Shown: one piece after another, positions 1 through 9,241 of the stretch | Layout of the letters: every line of letters begins with the position of its first letter | Numbering within the stretch: position 1 is the stretch's first letter | DNA from: a virus | IMG/VR virus record: IMGVR_UViG_3300030329_001103 | Coordinates: 1 to 64,000 of that record | Reading direction: 5' to 3' (one strand) | Length of the DNA stretch: 64,000 bases | Notes under the pieces: generated by a model | The model's input: the letters and a program-made list of their open reading frames with translations, nothing else | What the model was told of the DNA's origin: nothing | Databases searched by the model: none | Position numbers and translations under genes: made by a program

Positions 1-84
1 CTAGACTCTATACCTCAAGATACTTTAGATTTTCTTGAGGATAAGTTAACAGATAGTTTACCATTTAAAAAGGAGGCAAGCTAA
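1..84 (+). CDS. C-terminal end of a gene entering from the left edge
   Basis: Frame 1 is open from base 1 to a TAA at 82-84 and encodes 27 residues, acidic then ending KKEAS. The next gene starts at the overlapping ATG at 84, and the AAGGAGG at 70-76 inside this end serves that start. In T7-like genomes a holin or the small terminase subunit often lies a few genes before the large terminase, but 27 residues do not allow an assignment. Confidence 0.6.
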   Translation, partial: LDSIPQDTLDFLEDKLTDSLPFKKEAS

Positions 85-263
85 TGCCACACTCAACAGT
101 AAAAACAACAGCACCTGGGGTACAAAACCCTTATGGTACATATGTACAGAAATATAATTCACATCGAATGGGAGAAATGTACGCTAATCCGTCTAATGAT
201 TTCTCAGTTCGTGGTGGTAGTAAGAAACAAGCTTCAGCTAAACCTAGCAAGAAAGGCTATTAA
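84..263 (+). CDS. Small basic protein, 59 aa, function unknown
   Basis: Starts at an ATG overlapping the preceding TAA (TAATG) with AAGGAGG just upstream, so translation is probably coupled. The protein is polar, rich in Ser, Asn and Gly, and ends in a Lys-rich tail (KPSKKGY). The next gene also ends in a basic tail followed by Tyr, so the pair may be related or share a DNA-binding or virion role. No family is recognised. Position between the tail-fibre cluster and the terminase points to a late gene. Confidence 0.6.
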   Translation: MPHSTVKTTAPGVQNPYGTYVQKYNSHRMGEMYANPSNDFSVRGGSKKQASAKPSKKGY

Positions 264-264
264 T

Positions 265-405
265 ATGACATACGGAAAATCAAAAGGCAGAGTACAACGA
301 GGTAAAAGAACTAGCAAACCTGGTGCTAGGGTTAATACTGTCCCTGGTGCTAGAACTAAAAAGAAAACTACCGCAAAGAAGCCTAAGAAAAAGAAAAGTT
401 ATTAA
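265..405 (+). CDS. Very basic 46-aa protein
   Basis: The ATG at 265 follows the previous stop by one base. An upstream in-frame ATG at 133 would lie inside the previous gene and is rejected. Nearly half of the residues are Lys or Arg, with a lysine run at the C-terminus ending KKSY. Such a composition suggests nucleic-acid binding, for example association with packaged DNA, but this is inference. It sits in the block of small genes directly before the large terminase. Confidence 0.6.
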   Translation: MTYGKSKGRVQRGKRTSKPGARVNTVPGARTKKKTTAKKPKKKKSY

Positions 406-407
406 CA

Positions 408-755
408 ATGAACTGTACATGCGACTGTCATAAGCAAGAAAACTTTAGTAAACTAAAAAAATGCGAAGATAAAAATAAACAAAAAGATAAAAAAATTAAA
501 GAACTAGAGAAAAAGCTCTTGACACTTACAGTGATTGCATGTATAATAGGTACTATAGTTGGCAAAGAAACTGTTGAATCTATCGCCGATTGGATCGATT
601 CAGTCAATACGATTAAAACAACTATAGACAATGTATCTTATATTGATAATAATAATAGTATTAATCACCCTGGATACTATGGTATAACTCCTGCCCCTAG
701 TACTTTAGCTATTGTAGGATTATTAGCGTTTATGCCAGTAAAGAGGAGAAGGTAA
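408..755 (+). CDS. Small membrane protein with coiled coil and PEP-CTERM-like tail
   Basis: 115 residues. The N-terminus is Cys-rich (CTCDCH) and leads into a Lys/Glu coiled-coil segment (about 14-37) and a hydrophobic stretch (about 38-52). The last 22 residues read as a proline-X-proline-Ser-Thr-Leu motif (P95, P97), a hydrophobic helix and a basic KRRR end, which closely resembles the PEP-CTERM sorting signal with Ala instead of Glu. It lies directly before the terminase, where T7 carries its spanin gene 18.5, so a lysis or envelope role (holin or spanin-like) is possible. No enzymatic motif is visible. Confidence 0.65.
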   Translation: MNCTCDCHKQENFSKLKKCEDKNKQKDKKIKELEKKLLTLTVIACIIGTIVGKETVESIADWIDSVNTIKTTIDNVSYIDNNNSINHPGYYGITPAPSTLAIVGLLAFMPVKRRR

Positions 756-2444
756 GTGAACATACCCGAAGAAATGATAGATGACTTTCGAAATCATCTA
801 TGGGCTTGCTTTAAATATCTAGGATTGGGAGAACCAACTGCGGCACAATACGCTATGGCGGATGCACTGCAGAATGGACCAGTAGATATGCAACTTCAAG
901 CAGGTCGTGGCTTTGGTAAATCTGTTATTACTGCTTGTCTAGCCTCTTGGTTTCTATTAAGAGATCCAAACTGTACTATAATGGTAGTTTCTGCTACAGG
1001 AAATAAAGCTACTGAGTTTATTTCTATGACCAGAAAAATCTTAGACTTAGTTCCTTACTGCGAACACATGAGACCTGGTGATCACACTACTGATAATGCC
1101 TTTGCGTTTGATGTTGAGAATAGGGATAGAATCGGTCAGGATAAATCATGCTTTGCTAGAGGTATTGGCTCTCAAATTACAGGTAGTCACGCCGATTTTG
1201 TTATAGCGGACGACGTAGAGATTGAGGGAAACTGTGAAACAGCTAACGCTAGAGAGAAATTATTGAACAAAGTATCTGAATTTGAGCAGATACGTAATGT
1301 TGGTGGAAGGGTTATCTTCTTAGGTACCCCTCAGATTAAGGATAGTATCTACAATCAGCTAGCTGGAGGTTATCCTGTAACTAAATTCCCTGCAGTTATG
1401 CCCGATAAGAATAACCCAACAGAAACAGAGAATGTAAACGAGTGGATAATGCAATTAAATATTGATGAGGGTCTGCCTACGCAACCCGAAAGATTCCCTT
1501 ATGACGTTCTAATGGAAAGGCAGGCTAAAATTGGACCGAAACTATTTGCGTTGCATTACAAGCTGGATACTTCCCTTGCAGACTTTGAGAAATACCCTCT
1601 TCGCTTATCTGATCTTATTGTAATCGATGTCCATCCAGAGATGTGTCCAGAGAAAATTATCTGGGCTAATGGCAAGCCAATGAAAGGCGTACCAAACTTT
1701 GGATTATCTGGAGATATGGTCTATGAACCCATGTGGGTAGCGGATACTTATATCCCATACTTACAGACTGTGATGTACGTTGACCCCTCAGGGCGCGGAG
1801 AGGACGAGACAGGCGTTTGCGTGGCTTCCTTTGCTAATGGCTATGTTTTTATACATGAGCTTATAGGCTATCCTGGGGGCTATGAGAAGAACATACTAAA
1901 GAAGATAGCTAGGATGGCTCATCAGTACAACGTAAGTATGATCCGAGTGGAGAGCAACTTTGGCGACGCTATGTATTGCCAGCTGCTTGCTCCAGTGGTG
2001 GCTGAGATGGATCATCATATCGCTATCGAAGATTATAGGGTCACAGGACGTAAAGAAGCTAGAATAATCGATGCTTTAGAGCCTGTTATGACAATGCATA
2101 GGCTTGTAATGGATCGACGTAGTGTGTGTCAAGAGGAAAATCAAAAGCAATTGACTAGAATCTGGGACAAGAAGGGCGCATTAGCCCACGATGATAGAGT
2201 AGATTGCTTAGCCGCTGCTGTTAGTCACTGGGAAGAAATGCTATCTACTGATGTGGATGTTATTATTGCCAGAAATAGAGAGAGAAGAGAGCAAGAAGTA
2301 GTTAAGACATGGCTTAATGACGATAGACGCATGGGTCTATGGGGTCACAAACTATCGGGAGCTGTAATTCATCGTAAAGAAGAAAAAGTTATAGACCCGA
2401 ATAAATCGAAATGGAGCTCACGCAATAAGCGTAGCTGGAAATAA
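756..2444 (+). CDS. terL: Terminase large subunit (T7 gp19-like)
   Basis: 562 residues, close to T7 gp19 (586). This is the packaging motor: an ATPase that pumps DNA into the procapsid and a nuclease that cuts concatemers. A Walker A GRGFGKS is at residues 50-56 (K55), a Walker B-like VIADDVE follows, and the RNase H-fold nuclease shows VDPSGRGEDE and a later DDRVDCLAAA. The start is GTG at 756, right after the previous TAA, with GGAGAAGG upstream. In T7 this gene is near the right end; here it precedes the core proteins. Confidence 0.97.
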   Translation: MNIPEEMIDDFRNHLWACFKYLGLGEPTAAQYAMADALQNGPVDMQLQAGRGFGKSVITACLASWFLLRDPNCTIMVVSATGNKATEFISMTRKILDLVPYCEHMRPGDHTTDNAFAFDVENRDRIGQDKSCFARGIGSQITGSHADFVIADDVEIEGNCETANAREKLLNKVSEFEQIRNVGGRVIFLGTPQIKDSIYNQLAGGYPVTKFPAVMPDKNNPTETENVNEWIMQLNIDEGLPTQPERFPYDVLMERQAKIGPKLFALHYKLDTSLADFEKYPLRLSDLIVIDVHPEMCPEKIIWANGKPMKGVPNFGLSGDMVYEPMWVADTYIPYLQTVMYVDPSGRGEDETGVCVASFANGYVFIHELIGYPGGYEKNILKKIARMAHQYNVSMIRVESNFGDAMYCQLLAPVVAEMDHHIAIEDYRVTGRKEARIIDALEPVMTMHRLVMDRRSVCQEENQKQLTRIWDKKGALAHDDRVDCLAAAVSHWEEMLSTDVDVIIARNRERREQEVVKTWLNDDRRMGLWGHKLSGAVIHRKEEKVIDPNKSKWSSRNKRSWK

Positions 2445-2455
2445 GGAGATATCAT

Positions 2456-3208
2456 ATGTTATCAATGTCTATGATGCTGCCTGGCCTTGCTATGGGCGGG
2501 CCTCAGGGTATAGGTATAGCTGCTGGGGCTGGGGCTGGCGGTCTTTCTAGTTTCGCTTCAGGGCCTTGGGGAATGATGCTTAACGCAGGTCTTCAAACAT
2601 TTATGGGTGCTAGGCAAGCTCAAGCTCAAGCTATGGCTCAACGATTACAATTCGAAGAACAGGAGTTTCAAAGAGAGTGGAATAATCAGGTAAGAAATCG
2701 CCAGATTGCGAAAGAAAATGCAAACAAATGGTTTCAAAATCAGAAGATAGCAGAAGCCGCTAATAAAAATAGGGCTGAAAGAGATTTTTATATAAGGTAT
2801 AACTTTGAAAATGAGACGGGAGAATTTTCTAGGCAGTCCCAAAGTATAAATGATTCATTATTATCTTCTTTAAGCGGACGAAATATAAGTGGAGATAGTG
2901 GTACAGCTAAGGCTTTATTAAGAATGGCTATAGATCAGCGAAACAAATCGGCTGTAGCTAGAAGCGTCACATACGAAAATGCTTTGCGAGGATCTGAAAG
3001 ACAACAAGAGGCTGCTCTTAATCAGCGAGACTTTAATTACAATGAACATATTCCATTTATGCCAGGACACGACGGTACTCCATCAGGAGGTGAGGCTTTC
3101 TCTGGTGCATTGTTAAGTGGTATTGGTAGCGTTTGGGGTGCATACGCACAAGGAAGCATGAACCAAGATATGTTAGGTGCTATTAATAGAGGAGCAGGTG
3201 TACTATAA
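2456..3208 (+). CDS. Internal virion protein (T7 gp14-like)
   Basis: 250 residues. The N-terminus is Gly/Ala-rich and hydrophobic (about 1-50), followed by an Ala/Gln-rich helical region (MGARQAQAQAMAQ) and a long amphipathic section, then a Gly-rich hydrophobic C-terminus. This composition, the length and the place at the head of the core-protein genes match gp14, the T7 core protein that forms the outer-membrane part of the ejection channel. AAGGAG lies about 8 bases before the ATG. The assignment rests on context and composition, not on a catalytic motif. Confidence 0.75.
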   Translation: MLSMSMMLPGLAMGGPQGIGIAAGAGAGGLSSFASGPWGMMLNAGLQTFMGARQAQAQAMAQRLQFEEQEFQREWNNQVRNRQIAKENANKWFQNQKIAEAANKNRAERDFYIRYNFENETGEFSRQSQSINDSLLSSLSGRNISGDSGTAKALLRMAIDQRNKSAVARSVTYENALRGSERQQEAALNQRDFNYNEHIPFMPGHDGTPSGGEAFSGALLSGIGSVWGAYAQGSMNQDMLGAINRGAGVL

Positions 3209-4221
3209 TGAAAGATATAAGATTATTAAAAGAGGTAGTATCAGGAGTTCCTGCTATTACTAAAAAAGATATCTCTGGTACAGATGCACGAGGTCAGAGG
3301 CATATTGATAAAAGCGAACAATGGTTGGCTAATAATAAAAATAAAGACAGTATGCTAACACTAAGAGGATGGCGAAGTAGTGTAGGCGATGGCTGGGAAT
3401 ATACCGATAACAACGTTGATTATAAAAACAAAACAGAACTAGATCTATTGGCTAAAGCTATTGGCTCGGAAGACAAAGCTAAAACCATGATGATTGAAGA
3501 CTACAGAAATAAACTAAATGCATTAGGAAATTCTTTAGCTCAAGAACATAAGATTCAAGACGATATAAAATATATGCCAGAGTGGATACGAGAAGATGTA
3601 ATACCATTCTATCTTAAAACTTCGGCAGGTATGACTGATAGGAATCTAAGAAATGCCCGATTAACAAAAAGAGAACAAGCATTTAAAACAGCTCGTTTAA
3701 CAGAGGGCATGCTAGCAGAAGATGTATCAAGAAGAATACATCGAGAGGATGCTGAAAAACTTGACGCTATGGGATTACCGATACACATAGATACAAAAAC
3801 GGGTCGATTTGCTACTGTTCAAGACGGTCAGTTAGTACCGGCATTTGCAATAGATATGCCAGAAATGTCGTTAACTGAAGAGTTCTTAATGCACGATACA
3901 AGAGATGTTTGGGAGAATAGAATAGATGAACTTTTATTTAAATCTAGACAACGAGAACAAGAAACGCATAAAAAACTAAACGATGCTCTATGGCATAAAC
4001 TAACAAGCTCCTCTATTCCTGAAGAATTTAAACCAGGTATTGTAGTAGATGCCGCTGAAAATAATGGGTGGGATATGCAGTATGTTTACGAAGGGGTTGA
4101 TAGATTAATGGATGATGCATTCCAAAAAGGTATGTTTAAAAGACCTGGGGATGCTGCAAGATATTATAGAGAGCAATTTAACAATATTGCTAATCACGCT
4201 AAAAGGAGAATGGAATCATGA
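3208..4221 (+). CDS. Putative internal virion protein, 337 aa
   Basis: The start ATG shares a base with the previous stop (TAATG), so the two are translationally coupled. The protein is hydrophilic and charged, with several predicted helical stretches and no membrane segment, cysteine cluster or catalytic motif that I recognise. It lies between the gp14-like gene and the very large core proteins, so a structural part of the ejection core is the best guess. It has no obvious T7 equivalent. Confidence 0.65.
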   Translation: MKDIRLLKEVVSGVPAITKKDISGTDARGQRHIDKSEQWLANNKNKDSMLTLRGWRSSVGDGWEYTDNNVDYKNKTELDLLAKAIGSEDKAKTMMIEDYRNKLNALGNSLAQEHKIQDDIKYMPEWIREDVIPFYLKTSAGMTDRNLRNARLTKREQAFKTARLTEGMLAEDVSRRIHREDAEKLDAMGLPIHIDTKTGRFATVQDGQLVPAFAIDMPEMSLTEEFLMHDTRDVWENRIDELLFKSRQREQETHKKLNDALWHKLTSSSIPEEFKPGIVVDAAENNGWDMQYVYEGVDRLMDDAFQKGMFKRPGDAARYYREQFNNIANHAKRRMES

Positions 4222-4583
4222 GTGATATACAAAGATATAATGTACTTCCCCCATCACAGGAAATACCTGTTGATGCTCCTCCTCAAACCCTACAACCATC
4301 GTTACCTGACTTTGGTTCTTACTCAAACTTAGATGGACGGGCTCAATTATTTTATGGAGCTATTCAAAAGAATTTAAGCGATGTTCAAGAGATGTTTCAA
4401 AAACAATGGGATTGGGAAATGAAACAAAGGCAAGCTGAAATAGAAAAAGAGAGAAAGAGAGAAGAGCAAGCAGCAGCGGCTAGACTGCAGCGAGAACTAC
4501 TAGAGAACCAATGGCAAAGAGAGTTTGATGCTCTTCCTGATTATTCAAGAAATATATATTCTGGAGGAGGATGGGCACTATGA
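4218..4583 (+). CDS. Small helical virion-associated protein, 121 aa
   Basis: ATGA overlap with the previous gene. The N-terminal part is Pro-rich (PPSQEIPVDAPPQ), followed by a long charged helix (about 60-105) rich in Glu, Lys, Arg, Gln and Ala that should form a coiled coil. It may be an adaptor between core proteins. Its 3' end carries GGAGGAGG, the ribosome-binding site of the next gene, again suggesting coupling. Confidence 0.6.
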   Translation: MSDIQRYNVLPPSQEIPVDAPPQTLQPSLPDFGSYSNLDGRAQLFYGAIQKNLSDVQEMFQKQWDWEMKQRQAEIEKERKREEQAAAARLQRELLENQWQREFDALPDYSRNIYSGGGWAL

Positions 4584-7500
4584 CAACACCGAAACCTCGT
4601 ATAATTGATCACTCTAAAACCGAAACCGGAGATATAATAAAATCGTTATTAAAAGCTGCATGGTATAAACGACCTATGGCTGCCTATCCTGGAGAAAGCC
4701 CATACGCTGGAGCACCTGGAACTACTAGGGGTCCTGTTGTTGACTATAAACATACAGGCGAAGCAAAGCATGGAGGTCCTGTATATTTGCCGGGTGGTAT
4801 GGAAGGCGATACCCCTGAAGAGGTAGAATCATGGTATAGGCAAAAGCCTGCTCCGCCTTCGGAACAAATAGTAGAAAATATTCCAGTACCTCCAGCTGTA
4901 AAACTTAATCAAGAAATGCTTAATCTAAAGCCTAGGGAGTATTGGCAGACAGAAGAAGGAATGAATGAATGGATGTCTTATGCTGTAACAGATGATATGT
5001 CTTGGCTAGAATCCGATGATGAAGCTATGAATCAATGGCGATGGACATTTGGTCATTACTTAGATACTAAAGAACCTACTACTCAGCAGGACTATATGGA
5101 AGAATATAGTAGAGCTAAAGTTAGAGAAGCTTTTTCTAATAGGCTACATAACTTTGGTTTGTTTGCTAATGATTGGGATGATTTAATGCTTCACATAGAT
5201 ACCGATGGAGCTTCTTTTCAAGAGGGAGATGATACAGATTTTCTTGATGACGCTATAGATCAAACATTAAACTTAGCAGTAAACGCAAGTCCTTGGTTAG
5301 AACACGCTCGTGAAGAAACGTATGGTAATGTCTTTAGTCTGGGTAGTACATTTAATCGTGTTCTCCAAGATTGGCATACTAACTCTCCTGTCTTTACAGC
5401 TAATGATCCTCAGGGCTATTATGCTGATTGGCAAACACCGGCAAGAAATCCAAACCAACATTCGGGAATGACACACGTAAGATCTTACGATCTTATGCCG
5501 CAAGAACAAAGACTGTTGATAAACGCAGCAATGAAGGACGTACCTATAATGATTCCTCATAGTGCTTTTTCATTAACAAAACAAGATGTAGCTTATTCAG
5601 ATCCGAATTATCCTTATCCCGCAAATCAACCAGAGATAGATAAGATAACAGAATATCAAGAAGCACTTACTAACGAACTTCAATCATTCCACGTTGATCC
5701 AAAGATGTCTCAATTCTTAACAGACTTAGAAGAAAGGAAGACTCAGCTTTCTGGTAGAGAAACACAGCCAGGAATAGGAGGGTGGGATCCCTATGCTGCA
5801 GCCGAAACACAAGACTTCTCTGATTTTTATTCTACATATAGAACATATCTACCTCAAGAAATTACAGATAAGTACGATGCTTTTGTAGAACCAGATCCTC
5901 AACTATCTGAAAGTCAACTATATGATTTAAAAAGTATGATTAAAAATAGAGTACTAAAACGACAGACACTACCAGCTAGAGTTGGAATGGAAAGTGAAAC
6001 TTTATCGGTATCTTTAAGAGAAGTTCTTAAACAACTAAAAAAAGAAAATCTATTGCCACCTGGTTTGCATTTTCCTGAAGAAGGAATCACAGATAAAGAA
6101 ATAGATACATTTGCTGAGTTAACAGTAGCAGCAAGCCAAGAAGGAAAACCCGAAACCTTTGCTGAAGAGTTAAAGTTAATGGCACAAAACTTTGTAGAAA
6201 GTCCGGTTGGAACATTCCTTACTGAAGGATTTACTGATGAGCAAGTAAAAGTAATGACAGACGTATCTAATCATGTGATGGATTTAGTAGGACAGCAAGA
6301 AATAGAAGCTGAGATGAATGAATTAGCAATGTTAGATAATAGAGAAGCTAACGAAAAAATTAATAAGAAGCTTGAAGAAAGAACCGCTAATGAAAGAAGG
6401 TACTGGGACAAAGTAGAAAGAGATACTGGTATGCAGTTAGGAATGTTTGGAGAAAATCATAAAGATATCTTTACATTTATTGCAGGACTAGGAGGACCTT
6501 TGTCTGCAGAATACGAAGGTAGAAGCGGACAGTTTATGACGATGCAAAGAATGCTTGTTGCTAACGCTACTTTAAAAGATAAAACCCCTGAACAAATAAA
6601 AGCTGTTGCCATGTACTATTTAAGTAATGGTATGCTCTCAGAGATTATGACTGAAGGTGTTGTCGACGGTGCAATAACAGTTAATCCTGATGGTACTTAT
6701 GATCTAGCATTACAGAAGGGAGCTTTCTTAGATAATGTAGAACAACTTACAAGTCATTTAATAGACATACAAACAAAAGCTGCATCTTATAATCATAAAA
6801 AAGCTGCTGAATTATTCGATGCAAAGAAATCTCCTGAAGACTTCGCTAACTGGGGTATTGTAAAATTTTGGCAAGAAGAAGTAAGCGCTGATATTAAGAG
6901 TTATGGCGATGTGGTAGATTTAGTTAATGATGCTTTATATGATAACGATGGCGCATTTACTAATGACCAAGCTATACGCATTTTAAAACTGTGGAATATA
7001 ACACAAGAACAAAAAGCTAATTTAATTAAGCAAGGAAACGATAGCGATAAATGGAGTAGACGTGCTAGTCACGGTATTAATAACCAAGGAGCAGCTGTTG
7101 CTGTACATTCTAATCCTTCTCATCTATGGATTAATGGTGACTCATCAACAGATGATGGATTAGGAACTCCAGGACATACGGCATTAATAGAAATGGGTAG
7201 AAATAAATTCCACAATTCTGTACGTCAGTATTATCAACAAGCATATGGAGATATGTATCATCCCGAAATGATACCCGATCTAGAACAGTTAGGGTTTGTA
7301 AGTCGAAATAATATTAACTGGGATGCATTAGATTCACCGCAGGCAATACTAGCTGAGAACGGTATACCGATACAACATATAGCCGGAGCTCTTTCGCATT
7401 ATCTATTAGATATACATTGGAGTAGCCCTACGCCAGAAATTGGACGGCAACAAAAGGCTTTAGTTAAACGTATTAACGAAGGAATGGCATTATTTAAACT

Positions 7501-9241
7501 TCCGGATTTATTTACAGAAGAAGTTACCCCAGAAAACATAGGAAGACTACGGTCTGCTACTATGGCTGTTAAAATGGGTATGTCTCTTTACAATGCTTCA
7601 AAGACAAACCCAGACATTCAAGCATCTTTACAAGGCATGTTAGGTTGGGATGCGGATAAATTTAGCGCATGGCAAAACAATATGAAATGGCTACAAAGTA
7701 ATCCAGAATTTAGTTCATTCATTGGTGATGAAACATTTGAAATGCTATACTCAGAGGATCCAGCTAAATGGGCTGAAGCTATGAGTACTATAAAAGGAGG
7801 AACTACAGAAATTACTGATAAGATGTTATACTTCCTTTCTAAAATGATAGCCGGTTCTGAAATGCCAAACACCGAACAATTGGATAGTTTATTTAAACCA
7901 CGTTCTAGTCTGAGAAATTTAGATTATAATATTACGTCTGATACTTTATGGGAAAAAACTTTCGGAGGCGGTGATACTTGGATAGGATCGGATATAATGG
8001 AAACTTTAGAAAACAATGGAATAGTAGTTACGATATATAATGCTGACGGTGAGGTAGATCGTGAGGCTAATGAAAATAATTTTAGACGGGCTGTAAAGAT
8101 AGACGGAACTATATATGGCGACGATTTTAAGAATAACGGCATATGGGGGGATGAGTTTATTATGCGAGATCGTTGGCGAAAAGGACTAGGAACTTCGCGC
8201 CCTGATATTGTTTACGATGAAGACGAAGTTAGTTATTGGACACAGATGCAAGTAGCAACCTTAGGTGCCTATCTTCAACATGATGAACTTAATGCTGCTG
8301 CTCGAAATATAGTATCTTCTTTAGGTCCGGGAGAAACAATAGATATACCGACACTTATAGATTTACTGGATACGGGAATGGATGTAACTAAAGGACTTAC
8401 TTTCCATGGCATAGAACAGGGATCTAATTTTATGGGCGACGGAAGAGCCGTTAAAGAAAATTATATATTCTCTCATAGAAGCCAGCAAGGTTTATTTAAA
8501 GTAGCTAAAAATAGTCCAAAAGAAAATATGACTACATCTCAACGAGCTTACGAAATTTGGCAAGATGCGCCACTACAAGTAAACAAAATTACTTCCCCGA
8601 GTTTTAAAGAACAGACAGTTAATAACTTTACTGAACACAATAGCTGGGGAACTGTATACACGCAAGCAGGAATAACCGAAGAGCAGTGGACTAAATCAAT
8701 AAACGATATTGTAACAGAAGTAATTGGGGATTATACAAAAGCAATTCCTGTTTTAAATCAAATGGATATTGTAGGACGAAGGCCTCGTACAATGGCTATG
8801 TACGGTTCTATTTTAGATAGGATTTTTGAAACTTACCCTAATATAGATAATATATTTGGACTAAATAGAAATACTTTGGTAGGATATGGATGGGAAGAAT
8901 TAACGAGGGGTACGCCACTAGAAAGTGAAAGACCTCCCCATCTTGAGCTATTAGATTTAAAGTGGTTATATACAAACCTATCGGTAGCTCCAGATGCTCA
9001 TGGATTTCCTAAAACTTTATTTGGCATAGAGCATGATAGATATGCTCCTGGTTGTAATTTACAATATGAAGATGGCTCAGGTAATAAAAATACATGGAAC
9101 TTTCCATGGGCTATTAGTGATTTATCGCTTGGCGCATCACGTATTGGTACTAGTGGAGATAAGATTATATATGACATGGATGGTACGATAATAGGTCAAA
9201 ACAACGAAACTATAATTCAAGGAGCAAGTATAAATGAGTAG
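4580..9241 (+). CDS. Large internal virion protein, 1,553 aa (gp15/gp16 position)
   Basis: The ATG at 4580 overlaps the preceding TGA (ATGA) and has GGAGGAGG at the right distance; the ATG at 4571 lies directly on that site and is unlikely to be used. The protein is hydrophilic, acidic and mostly helical in appearance, without transmembrane segments or a recognisable enzymatic motif; no lytic transglycosylase signature as in T7 gp16 is seen. By position it replaces T7 gp15 (747 aa) and is twice as long. It overlaps the giant gene that follows by 8 bases, so both are probably made together. Confidence 0.75.
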   Translation: MTTPKPRIIDHSKTETGDIIKSLLKAAWYKRPMAAYPGESPYAGAPGTTRGPVVDYKHTGEAKHGGPVYLPGGMEGDTPEEVESWYRQKPAPPSEQIVENIPVPPAVKLNQEMLNLKPREYWQTEEGMNEWMSYAVTDDMSWLESDDEAMNQWRWTFGHYLDTKEPTTQQDYMEEYSRAKVREAFSNRLHNFGLFANDWDDLMLHIDTDGASFQEGDDTDFLDDAIDQTLNLAVNASPWLEHAREETYGNVFSLGSTFNRVLQDWHTNSPVFTANDPQGYYADWQTPARNPNQHSGMTHVRSYDLMPQEQRLLINAAMKDVPIMIPHSAFSLTKQDVAYSDPNYPYPANQPEIDKITEYQEALTNELQSFHVDPKMSQFLTDLEERKTQLSGRETQPGIGGWDPYAAAETQDFSDFYSTYRTYLPQEITDKYDAFVEPDPQLSESQLYDLKSMIKNRVLKRQTLPARVGMESETLSVSLREVLKQLKKENLLPPGLHFPEEGITDKEIDTFAELTVAASQEGKPETFAEELKLMAQNFVESPVGTFLTEGFTDEQVKVMTDVSNHVMDLVGQQEIEAEMNELAMLDNREANEKINKKLEERTANERRYWDKVERDTGMQLGMFGENHKDIFTFIAGLGGPLSAEYEGRSGQFMTMQRMLVANATLKDKTPEQIKAVAMYYLSNGMLSEIMTEGVVDGAITVNPDGTYDLALQKGAFLDNVEQLTSHLIDIQTKAASYNHKKAAELFDAKKSPEDFANWGIVKFWQEEVSADIKSYGDVVDLVNDALYDNDGAFTNDQAIRILKLWNITQEQKANLIKQGNDSDKWSRRASHGINNQGAAVAVHSNPSHLWINGDSSTDDGLGTPGHTALIEMGRNKFHNSVRQYYQQAYGDMYHPEMIPDLEQLGFVSRNNINWDALDSPQAILAENGIPIQHIAGALSHYLLDIHWSSPTPEIGRQQKALVKRINEGMALFKLPDLFTEEVTPENIGRLRSATMAVKMGMSLYNASKTNPDIQASLQGMLGWDADKFSAWQNNMKWLQSNPEFSSFIGDETFEMLYSEDPAKWAEAMSTIKGGTTEITDKMLYFLSKMIAGSEMPNTEQLDSLFKPRSSLRNLDYNITSDTLWEKTFGGGDTWIGSDIMETLENNGIVVTIYNADGEVDREANENNFRRAVKIDGTIYGDDFKNNGIWGDEFIMRDRWRKGLGTSRPDIVYDEDEVSYWTQMQVATLGAYLQHDELNAAARNIVSSLGPGETIDIPTLIDLLDTGMDVTKGLTFHGIEQGSNFMGDGRAVKENYIFSHRSQQGLFKVAKNSPKENMTTSQRAYEIWQDAPLQVNKITSPSFKEQTVNNFTEHNSWGTVYTQAGITEEQWTKSINDIVTEVIGDYTKAIPVLNQMDIVGRRPRTMAMYGSILDRIFETYPNIDNIFGLNRNTLVGYGWEELTRGTPLESERPPHLELLDLKWLYTNLSVAPDAHGFPKTLFGIEHDRYAPGCNLQYEDGSGNKNTWNFPWAISDLSLGASRIGTSGDKIIYDMDGTIIGQNNETIIQGASINE

